In this document: positions 1 to 5,566 of the stretch, piece by piece
Layout of the letters: each line of letters opens with the position of its first letter
Numbering within the stretch: the stretch's first letter is position 1
DNA from: Desulfurellaceae bacterium
GTDB taxonomy: Bacteria; Campylobacterota_A; Desulfurellia; JAGGSF01
DNA length: 7,007 nucleotides
Direction of reading: 5' to 3'
NCBI GenBank assembly: GCA_023128455.1
Contig: JAGMDW010000153.1
Location: 1 to 7,007, forward strand
Position numbers and translations under genes: made by a program
Notes under the pieces: model-generated
The model's input: the letters and a program-made list of their open reading frames with translations, nothing else
Databases searched by the model: none
What the model was told of the DNA's origin: nothing

Positions 1-862
1 TGACATTGCCACAGGATGATTTCCCCTGGACAACATTTGGTCCACCCACTACCACATACATATTTTTTCGTTTGGCATATCGTGCCGCTTGAAAATTCAC
101 AGGAAACTCTGATATATCTACTCCCAACTCTTTCATTAACTGAACCTTTTCCTCTGTGTCATCATCGTGAGAGACAAGAGAAATTTTAAACCTGTTTGCC
201 ATTTGTGAAATCTTATCTAATACTGCCAATCTATTTCTAATATCAAAGCCAGAAGAATTGGTTATGAATTCCTCCAGCTCTTGTTCTTTCCAGCCTCTTA
301 CTTTCATATAATAGTCTTTGAATGTCTTAATATCCTTAAATTGGGCTTGACCAGGCAGGTGATATTGAAAGGAAATAAGATTTACTATTTTCTCTTTTAT
401 TAACTGCATGAGTTCATCTTTTGCCTCACATTTTGATATGTCAAAGCGGACAAAAATCTTATGATTTAAAACACTTTTATCTCTATAATCTAAAATATTT
501 TTAATCATCTCTTGAGCTAATTTAACACTTCTGTATTTCTCAAGCACATCTCCCCAATAAATGCCATGGAACTGGGCAGTTATTCCGCAGGATAATAGCT
601 CTTTTTCGTAACAGTAAAGGGCATAATCAGAAGGAATCTCTGCATTGGGACGGGGATGAAATTTAAATTCTAAAGCATCACAATGGATATCAACCAATCC
701 GGGGATTATATAATCGCCCTTCGCGTCAATAGTCTCAAACTCACCAGACGGCGACTTTTCTGGAACACAGATATCCAGAATCCATTTATCCTTAATTAAA
801 AGAACTTTTCCTCCCTCTACTTTGCTGGAAGTAACGATTTTGCCATTGAATATTTTTATCAT
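1..862 (-). CDS. phnM: PhnM-like phosphonate ribose triphosphate amidohydrolase, 3' end cut by window
   Basis: In the C-P lyase pathway PhnM hydrolyses alkylphosphonate ribose 5-triphosphate to the 5-monophosphate plus pyrophosphate, making the substrate of PhnJ. The first 287 codons are visible and run off the left edge. Family marks seen: IIPGLVDIHCDALE (residues 52-65), PRP (70-72), HLPGQAQ (168-174), SHDDDT (231-236), SEFPV (251-255) and GGPNVV (273-278). Several usual signatures are altered: from memory the family has HTDN, MDHTPGQ and RGGSHSGN, where this protein has HCDA (60-63), QYHLPGQ (166-172) and QGKSSCGN (279-286). The ATG at 862 overlaps the TGA of the upstream phosphatase gene as ATGA, with AAGGAA about 9 bases upstream. 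Membership of the PhnM family is secure; activity is less sure because of the substitutions. Confidence 0.9.
   Translation of the reverse strand, partial: MIKIFNGKIVTSSKVEGGKVLLIKDKWILDICVPEKSPSGEFETIDAKGDYIIPGLVDIHCDALEFKFHPRPNAEIPSDYALYCYEKELLSCGITAQFHGIYWGDVLEKYRSVKLAQEMIKNILDYRDKSVLNHKIFVRFDISKCEAKDELMQLIKEKIVNLISFQYHLPGQAQFKDIKTFKDYYMKVRGWKEQELEEFITNSSGFDIRNRLAVLDKISQMANRFKISLVSHDDDTEEKVQLMKELGVDISEFPVNFQAARYAKRKNMYVVVGGPNVVQGKSSCGNV
791..860 (-). repeat. Direct repeat copy 1: start of phnM
   Basis: This 70-bp stretch encodes the first PhnM residues and aligns without gaps to 1669-1738 in the upstream gene, at a constant offset of 878 bases. My hand count is 49 of 70 identical bases, including the 11-base block ATTTTGCCATT. 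The two copies are in the same reading frame. Confidence 0.75.
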
Positions 863-1776
863 CTTATTATTTCCTTTATACAAATACCTGGGGCAGAGGC
901 ACTAATAGAATAATGAGTGTTGATTTTTCCGTTTTCCGACAATGGATAGATATTTTTGCCTTTAAAATCTGTGAAAAAGCCTCCTGCTTCCAATAAAACC
1001 AGGCTTGCTCCAGCAAAATCCCAAATGGTGGCTTTATGATCAATAACCGCAGCTATAGCTCCTGTAGCGCAATAACAGATATGTAATGCGGATGAACCTA
1101 ACCATCGTAATTTATAGTTAGTAAAACATTTCTGAGCATATTCGGGAATTCTTTTATCAAAAGGAGTGCGAATAGCTAAATTGGATGAGGTATTCAAGTT
1201 AGCAGATTTCAATTTAAGTCTTTGACCGTTAAGCCAACTGCCAGCATTATGCCGCGCAGCAAAAAGATGTTTATGAACAGGGTCATAGACTATGCCGTAT
1301 TTAGGAGTTCCTTTTAAAAATATCCCTACTGATATTGAAAAAAAGGGTATATCCAGGACAAAATTGTTGGTTCCATCTATTGGGTCGATTACCCAACAGT
1401 ATTTATCACTATTTATAGCAGATAAGTTACTTTTTCCAACATTTTCTTCGCCGCACAGTAAATCGTCAGGAAAATATTTTCTAAGCTTTTTCAGAAAAAA
1501 CTTTTGGATTTCGTAATCGGCTGTTGTTACCCGAGAACCATCGCTTTTGAAGTTAAATGAAGCTTTCTTTTTTGTTAACAATCTAACAGAATCCAACACC
1601 CAATCTTTGCACTTGGAAAGACGGGTATCTAAATATCTATGTGGAATAAATTGCATAATTTTCCCTTTCTTAATAAGAAGAGTTTTTTTATCCTCTATTC
1701 CTTCAGAAGTAAGAATTTTGCCATTAATTATTTTTGCCCCGTTAGAAATAAACACCGAATTATTTTTGTAGTTCAT
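859..1776 (-). CDS. Inositol-monophosphatase-family protein with a PhnM-like N-terminal leader
   Basis: A 305-residue protein in two parts. Residues 13-45 resemble the first beta-strands of PhnM: 15 of 29 positions match the PhnM encoded directly downstream (shared INGKI-type and LLIK runs). Residues about 47-305 form an inositol-monophosphatase-like domain of normal length, with the metal-site motifs GEE (109-111), DPIDGTNNF (131-139) and WDFAGASLVLLEAGG (252-266). The metal ligands expected from the family (E110, D131, D134, D253) are all present. Such enzymes are Mg-dependent phosphomonoesterases acting on inositol phosphate, sugar bisphosphates or nucleotide bisphosphates; the substrate cannot be read here. 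Its position inside the phn operon suggests, by inference only, action on a ribose phosphate product of C-P lyase. The ATG at 1776 has GAGG 7 bases upstream. A start inside the leader is possible, but this is the only one with a good ribosome site. Confidence 0.87.
   Translation of the reverse strand: MNYKNNSVFISNGAKIINGKILTSEGIEDKKTLLIKKGKIMQFIPHRYLDTRLSKCKDWVLDSVRLLTKKKASFNFKSDGSRVTTADYEIQKFFLKKLRKYFPDDLLCGEENVGKSNLSAINSDKYCWVIDPIDGTNNFVLDIPFFSISVGIFLKGTPKYGIVYDPVHKHLFAARHNAGSWLNGQRLKLKSANLNTSSNLAIRTPFDKRIPEYAQKCFTNYKLRWLGSSALHICYCATGAIAAVIDHKATIWDFAGASLVLLEAGGFFTDFKGKNIYPLSENGKINTHYSISASAPGICIKEIIR
1669..1738 (-). repeat. Direct repeat copy 2: PhnM-like leader of the phosphatase gene
   Basis: Diverged, gapless counterpart of 791-860. 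It encodes about residues 14-36 of the phosphatase-family protein. PhnM Met1 corresponds to Gly13 here, so this copy now lies behind a 12-residue extension, part of which is encoded by the adjoining inverted-repeat arm at 1737-1750. Confidence 0.75.
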
Positions 1777-1841
1777 CTTATACCTCGCATAAAATTAACT
1801 AACAACAGACATCCGCCTTGGACGGCCTATTTCTAACGGGG
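1737..1841. repeat. 105-bp unit bounded by perfect 14-bp inverted repeats, between phnL and the phosphatase gene
   Basis: The left arm CCCCGTTAGAAATA (1737-1750) and right arm TATTTCTAACGGGG (1828-1841) are exact reverse complements separated by 77 bases. On the transcribed strand the first arm supplies the last codon and TAG stop of phnL, and the second arm encodes part of the N-terminus of the phosphatase-family protein (ISNG). The ribosome site and ATG of that gene lie between the arms. It could be a miniature inverted-repeat element, a REP-like unit, or a long-range RNA stem in the operon transcript. The 56-base gap inside it (1777-1832) shows no clear promoter; a small imperfect stem at about 1812-1824 is weak. 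Confidence 0.65.
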
Positions 1842-2561
1842 GTTATCATTCTCATATACTTTTATCTCTCTCTCATTTCCCATAACTAAAATTTTATCGG
1901 CAAAACTTCTCAATTCCTTCTCATCATGAAAAACACCAATTGCTGATGTTCCTTTCTTTTTTAATTCAAAAATCTCCTCTAATACAGTACCTCTCGATAC
2001 CTTATCCAGACTGGCAGTTGGCTCATCAAGAAGAAGGAGCTCTGGTTCTTTAACAAGAGCGCGGGCAATATTTACCCTTTGTTTTTCTCCGCCACTAAAA
2101 GTGGAAGGATGAGCATCAAACAATTTATCGGGAATTAAAAGGCAGGAAAGCATATTTTTGGCTGATTTTTTTGCCTCATCAATATTTACTCCCTGTTGAA
2201 CGAGAGACTGCGTTACTATATCCAGACAGCTAACTCTTGGAATAGCGTAAAAAAATTGGCTTACATGCCCTATTTTCCTATACCTTAAATCAATAATTTC
2301 CTCATCAAGGCAAGTTGCTAAATCTACCGAGTTTCTACCGTTGGGGTAAAAAATAATCTTTCCCGAAGTTGACAAATATGTGCGATAAATACATTTAATA
2401 AGTGAAGATTTGCCTGAGCCGCTTTTACCGGCAATGCCTAAAAATTCTCCTCTTTTGAGGGTAAAAGAAACACTTTGAAAGCCAACTATTTCTTTCTCTT
2501 CTAATAGGTGAAGAGTAAATTTCTTCCTTAAATCTTTAACCTCTAACACTACATTTTCCAT
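1833..2561 (-). CDS. phnL: PhnL, ABC-type ATPase of the C-P lyase complex
   Basis: PhnL is an ABC-ATPase-fold protein required, with PhnG, PhnH and PhnI, to form the ribose triphosphate adduct of the phosphonate, and it associates with the C-P lyase core. The 242-residue protein has Walker A GKSGSGKSS (45-53), signature FSGGEKQ (155-161), Walker B LLLLDEP (175-181) and H-loop His212. There is no membrane segment, so it acts in the cytoplasm. It starts 10 bases after the phnK stop. Its last codon and stop lie inside an inverted-repeat arm (1828-1841), so the final residues may come from that element. It is told apart from PhnK by position after phnK and by the insertion between Walker A and the signature (about residues 70-110); a swap of the two names is unlikely. 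Confidence 0.93.
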   Translation of the reverse strand: MENVVLEVKDLRKKFTLHLLEEKEIVGFQSVSFTLKRGEFLGIAGKSGSGKSSLIKCIYRTYLSTSGKIIFYPNGRNSVDLATCLDEEIIDLRYRKIGHVSQFFYAIPRVSCLDIVTQSLVQQGVNIDEAKKSAKNMLSCLLIPDKLFDAHPSTFSGGEKQRVNIARALVKEPELLLLDEPTASLDKVSRGTVLEEIFELKKKGTSAIGVFHDEKELRSFADKILVMGNEREIKVYENDNPR

Positions 2562-2571
2562 AACATCTCTT

Positions 2572-3330
2572 TCATAACATAGAATTGACCAATAACTGAG
2601 TATAGGAGCTTTGAGGATCTTCTAATATTTGATCTGTTAATCCTGATTCTATAATTCTGCCGTCTTTCATAACCAAAACTCTGTCTGCTAATAATCTGAT
2701 AACTCCTAAATCATGAGAAACGAGAATCATAGATATTCTAAGTTCCTGTTGGATTTTTTTGACTAAGTCTAAAAACCGTGCCTGCACAGATAAATCTAAT
2801 CCTGAAGTAGGCTCATCCAAAAAAAGAATCTTAGGATTATTTGCTAAAGCTTTGGCTATTTGAATCCTCTGCTGCATGCCTCCACTCAAAGTAGAAGGAA
2901 AATCATCCATCCTGTTTAAAGGAAGTTCTGTTTTCTCAAAAAGATATGTTAGACGATTACGGATATGAGAATAGTTCCTCCAATCTGCCATAAGCAGCTT
3001 TTCAGCAACATTTCCCCCTGCGGTAATCTCAAAATTTAAACCTAAATAAGGGTTTTGATAAACCATCCCCATATCAAAATTTTTTAATTTTCTTTTTTCC
3101 TGTGAGTTGAGTTCAAATATATTTTTCTTTTCTTCGTTTAAATATGCTTTACCAAAAGTTGGAGTAATATCAAAATATAAACTTTGAACAAGGGTGCTTT
3201 TCCCGGAACCACTCTCACCCACAACCCCCAGTATTTCTCCTTGATAAAGAGAAAATGATACAGAAACTACAGCAATTGTTGAACCATAAATTTTAGTTAA
3301 CCCTTCAATCCTCAATATACACTTTCTCAT
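2572..3330 (-). CDS. phnK: PhnK, ABC-type ATPase of the C-P lyase complex
   Basis: PhnK binds the PhnGHIJ core through PhnJ and is needed for C-P bond cleavage; it resembles the ATPases of oligopeptide transporters but has no permease partner here. The 252-residue protein has Walker A GESGSGKS (38-45), Q-loop Gln92, signature LSGGMQQR (148-155), Walker B LFLDEPTSGLD (169-179) and H-loop His206. All catalytic elements are intact. The ATG at 3330 follows the phnJ TAG after 2 bases, and AAGGAG about 9 bases upstream lies within the end of phnJ, which suggests coupled translation. The order phnJ-phnK-phnL supports the name over a general dipeptide-transport ATPase. Confidence 0.94.
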   Translation of the reverse strand: MRKCILRIEGLTKIYGSTIAVVSVSFSLYQGEILGVVGESGSGKSTLVQSLYFDITPTFGKAYLNEEKKNIFELNSQEKRKLKNFDMGMVYQNPYLGLNFEITAGGNVAEKLLMADWRNYSHIRNRLTYLFEKTELPLNRMDDFPSTLSGGMQQRIQIAKALANNPKILFLDEPTSGLDLSVQARFLDLVKKIQQELRISMILVSHDLGVIRLLADRVLVMKDGRIIESGLTDQILEDPQSSYTQLLVNSML

Positions 3331-3332
3331 TG

Positions 3333-4193
3333 CTAAGTACTCCTTGGTGTTTGAGGATTTTTTCTTCTTTTTTCACAAAAAGAAGTATCTGAACAACTAT
3401 AAACCTGCTTATCGCCTGTGACGATTTCATCCAAAAAAGTATCTGTGCTCCCACAAAGCTGGCAAGATTTGCCTTCAAAATTTTCTATTCTAAATCTGTG
3501 GTCTTCAAATTCTAAAGGCTTAACCTCTGTAAAAGGTGGGACTGCATAAATCCTTTTTTCTCTGCCTGCTCCAAAAAGGTATAAGGTAGAGGCGTTATTT
3601 AATTTTGGCACATCATATCGAGGTATAGGAGAAGGATCCATAATGTATCTACCCGCCACCATAACAGGATAACGAGCACCTATAGTGATTTCCTCCCACT
3701 TAACAATATTTTCATAAAGAAAAACCCAGATTTTTGCATAGTCCATTTCTGCATGCATCCTTCTTGTCTGGGCTTCTTGAGGTTCTACTATGCGCAGAGG
3801 CTCAGGATAAGGAACCTGAAAGACCAGAATCTGCTCTTCTATTAATTCTTCTTCCGGTATCCTGTGCCGTGTTTGAATAATAGTAGCTTTTAAAGTATCA
3901 GTGGTAATAGCTACGCCTGTTGTAGTTTTAACGAACCTTTTAATATTAACCGCGTTCACACTGTCGTCACAGCCCTGGTCAATAATTTTCAAAATATCCT
4001 TTTGTCCTATTAAAGAAAGAGTTATCTGCAGGCCTCCTGTCCCCCAGCCCCGGGCAATAGCAAGCTCTCTTGAGCCAAAAGGAACTTGATATCCGGGAAT
4101 ACTTACTGCTTTTAAAATTTTTCGCCGAATTTCTCTTTTGGCATATTCATCAATAAAAGCAAAATTGTATCCTTTAATCATTTCTGTCATCAT
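3333..4193 (-). CDS. phnJ: PhnJ, radical SAM C-P lyase
   Basis: PhnJ cleaves the C-P bond of alkylphosphonate ribose 5-phosphate using S-adenosylmethionine and a 4Fe-4S cluster, giving ribose 1,2-cyclic phosphate 5-phosphate and the hydrocarbon. Numbering from an in-frame GTG at 4199, the protein has IPGYQVPF near residue 36 (the glycine aligns with the glycyl-radical Gly32 of E. coli), GWGTGG (51-56), RHRIPE (111-116), DPSPIPRYD (188-196), LFGAGREKRIYAVPPF (208-223), and cysteines 246, 249, 269 and 275. That spacing is CX2CX19CX5C, two residues shorter in the middle than E. coli (X21). I prefer the ATG at 4193, or the adjacent ATG at 4190, because AGGTGAT just upstream is a near-perfect ribosome site that overlaps the GTG. 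It follows the small membrane gene after 6 bases. Confidence 0.96.
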   Translation of the reverse strand: MMTEMIKGYNFAFIDEYAKREIRRKILKAVSIPGYQVPFGSRELAIARGWGTGGLQITLSLIGQKDILKIIDQGCDDSVNAVNIKRFVKTTTGVAITTDTLKATIIQTRHRIPEEELIEEQILVFQVPYPEPLRIVEPQEAQTRRMHAEMDYAKIWVFLYENIVKWEEITIGARYPVMVAGRYIMDPSPIPRYDVPKLNNASTLYLFGAGREKRIYAVPPFTEVKPLEFEDHRFRIENFEGKSCQLCGSTDTFLDEIVTGDKQVYSCSDTSFCEKRRKNPQTPRST

Positions 4194-4194
4194 T

Positions 4195-4201
4195 ATCACC
4201 T
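4195..4201 (-). promoter_or_regulatory. Ribosome binding site deciding the phnJ start
   Basis: AGGTGAT on the minus strand matches the anti-Shine-Dalgarno end of 16S rRNA. It covers the GTG at 4199 that would otherwise open the reading frame, so translation should begin at one of the tandem ATG codons at 4193 and 4190. Confidence 0.7.
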
Positions 4202-4358
4202 ACCAAATCTTCATTATCTTAAGCATAACAACAAAAAAAACTATAACTGCCAAAATAGTTCTTATCACAGCTAAGTGTGTTCTAATCCTTGCCAATCGAG
4301 TTCTCTCCAGAGCAAGTCTTTCCTTTTCATCCGGCCGCAGATTATTTTTCTCATTCAT
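4200..4358 (-). CDS. Small one-helix membrane protein, shortened DUF202-like
   Basis: A 52-residue protein: charged head MNEKNNLRPDEKERLALERT, then RLARIRTHLAVIRT, then a hydrophobic stretch (about residues 34-48) ending in IMKIW. The pattern LALERTRLARIRTHLA resembles the first helix of DUF202 (YidH-type) membrane proteins, which usually read ERTxLAWIRTxLAL, but DUF202 proteins normally have further helices that are absent here. The ATG at 4358 follows the phnI TAA after 4 bases, with AGGAAAG upstream inside the phnI end; the stop is 6 bases before phnJ. This tight fit between phnI and phnJ argues for a real gene. A longer start at 4391 would overlap phnI and has no better site. Function unknown; it might tether the C-P lyase complex to the membrane, a guess from position only. 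Confidence 0.72.
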   Translation of the reverse strand: MNEKNNLRPDEKERLALERTRLARIRTHLAVIRTILAVIVFFVVMLKIMKIW

Positions 4359-4362
4359 CTTA

Positions 4363-5460
4363 TTACTTCTTTCCTGATATATCTGTCTCAAGTTTACAGC
4401 CTTTCTCTTTCTGAATTTTGCGCAATCTGTCTAAATCTGATTGGAAGGTTACATAATGAGGTAATTTCCAGTGAGCGGTAAATCCACTGGATTCAATACT
4501 ATCAATGTGGCAGATAACAAATTCCTGATCCTCAGCCGGATGTTTTGGCTCTTGGGTTTTCATTGTAATATCAAGCATTGCCATAGAAATAGCCTTTCTC
4601 TCGTTATGCCCAAAGACCAGCCCATACCCTAAAGTAAACTGAGGCACCTCTTCGCCTGTTTGCGTCGGCTTGCCGGCAATAATCTCTACTTCTGTAACCA
4701 ACACTTCTCCTGCTGTGACTGTTTTGCCGGTAATGGGATGCTTTATCTTCAAGGGAATATATCCCACTCTTAATTCAGCTAAAGTAGGATGCGTGTCTCC
4801 ATAGCCGCGCATACTACTATAAGCAATGGCCATCATTCCGCCTTCCTCACCTCTGGCCATAGCCTGAAGCCTTCCTGAACGAGGAAGAGGGAATATTAGA
4901 GCACATCTTGTAATGTCATAGGGCTCCTTATTAGTTTTTACTGCCGGTTGGGGAAGAAGCCATTCTTCTCTGAGTAGATCAATCACTTTGGGAGCCTTTT
5001 GCACAGGTTCGCCTTCGTTAATATGTGAAAAATGCTCATTTTTCTTCTCTTTTTCCCCAAGTAGATCAAACCTCAAAAACCTCTGAATATAATCTCTTGT
5101 AGGGCCTAAAATCTGCCCGCCGGGAATATCCTTGAAAGCACTGGAAATACGCCTTAAAATAGACATCTCTTCAGTATCTACAGGTTCAGAGTAACTAATT
5201 CTGGGAAGAGTGGAGCGATAAGCACGCAAAAGAAAAGATGCTTCAATTGTATCTCCTTCTGCCTGTTTTAAGGCTAAAGCCGCTAACTCTGGAGCATATA
5301 ACGACCCCTCACTCATTACCTTATCGCAGGCAAGGCGAAGCTGCTCTTTTAGTGCTTTTACACTTAAAGGTAAAGATTTGCCTTTTAATCTAAAATATTC
5401 TACTAATTCTTCGGCATTAAGAATTGCTTCTCTGCCGCCTTTTGCCGCCACATATCCCAT
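4363..5460 (-). CDS. phnI: PhnI, C-P lyase core subunit / nucleosidase
   Basis: PhnI carries the site that, with PhnG, PhnH and PhnL, displaces the base of a purine nucleoside triphosphate with phosphonate; alone it is known as a purine nucleosidase. It forms the core with PhnG, PhnH and PhnJ. The 365-residue protein (E. coli about 354) shows MGYVAAKGGREAI at the start, RGYGDTHPTLAELRVG (218-233), FTLGYGLVFGHNERKAISMA (275-294) and SSGFTAHWKLPHYVTFQ (324-340), all characteristic. The ATG at 5460 has GGGGTGA 4 bases upstream. This ribosome site is partly made of an inverted-repeat arm (see 5468-5566). A 93-base gap separates it from phnH, the longest in the window. Confidence 0.96.
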   Translation of the reverse strand: MGYVAAKGGREAILNAEELVEYFRLKGKSLPLSVKALKEQLRLACDKVMSEGSLYAPELAALALKQAEGDTIEASFLLRAYRSTLPRISYSEPVDTEEMSILRRISSAFKDIPGGQILGPTRDYIQRFLRFDLLGEKEKKNEHFSHINEGEPVQKAPKVIDLLREEWLLPQPAVKTNKEPYDITRCALIFPLPRSGRLQAMARGEEGGMMAIAYSSMRGYGDTHPTLAELRVGYIPLKIKHPITGKTVTAGEVLVTEVEIIAGKPTQTGEEVPQFTLGYGLVFGHNERKAISMAMLDITMKTQEPKHPAEDQEFVICHIDSIESSGFTAHWKLPHYVTFQSDLDRLRKIQKEKGCKLETDISGKK

Positions 5461-5464
5461 ATCT

Positions 5465-5471
5465 TCACCCC
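5465..5471 (-). promoter_or_regulatory. phnI ribosome binding site overlapping a repeat arm
   Basis: GGGGTGA lies 4 bases before the phnI ATG. Its four G bases are the end of the arm TATCCAACGGGG (minus strand 5479 to 5468), whose near-complement CCCCGTTAGATA sits at the phnH 3' end. Pairing of the arms in the transcript would cover part of this site. Confidence 0.55.
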
Positions 5472-5566
5472 GTTGGATATCCCCTCTAATTAGTTAATTC
5501 TATACGGACAGTAGTAAGCCCTGTCCATACTCATTTTGTTGACCCCGCCAAATTTATCTAACGGGG
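5468..5566. repeat. 99-bp unit bounded by inverted CCCCGTT arms, between phnH and phnI
   Basis: The arms CCCCGTTGGATA (5468-5479) and TATCTAACGGGG (5555-5566) are reverse complements at 11 of 12 positions. The 5' arm on the transcribed strand gives the last codons and reaches into the stop of phnH; the 3' arm joins the phnI ribosome site. Core bases and unit size match the 105-bp unit at 1737-1841, but I see no convincing interior similarity beyond AATTAACTA in opposite orientation. The 93-base gap (5461-5553) holds one clear hairpin (5503-5529) and no convincing promoter. Confidence 0.6.
5503..5529 (-). other. Hairpin in the phnH-phnI gap
   Basis: On the minus strand TATGGACAG (5529-5521) pairs with CTGTCCGTA (5511-5503): 9 pairs including one G-U, around a 9-base loop GGCTTACTA. 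There is no run of T after it, so it does not look like an intrinsic terminator. It may be an mRNA processing or stabilising element between cistrons, or the internal stem of the enclosing 99-bp unit. Confidence 0.6.

Noticed and set aside
1812..1824. Small hairpin CCGTC/GGCGG in the phnL-phosphatase gap
   Set aside because: Only five pairs with one wobble and a 3-base loop; too weak to list by itself.
4194..4199. GTG at 4199 as the phnJ start
   Set aside because: It lies inside the AGGTGAT ribosome site; the tandem ATG codons at 4193 and 4190 fit the spacing better.
4359..4391. Longer form of the small membrane protein beginning at 4391
   Set aside because: The extra 11 codons overlap the phnI coding end; the ATG at 4358 follows the phnI stop with AGGAAAG suitably placed.
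5503..5529. Intrinsic terminator between phnH and phnI
   Set aside because: The hairpin is followed by AGAATTAACTAATTAG, not a T run, and it lies inside an operon whose later genes depend on read-through.
5480..5553. Internal promoter before phnI (TATAGAAT on the minus strand)
   Set aside because: The -10-like word has no matching -35 at the right distance, and AT-rich spacers produce such words often.
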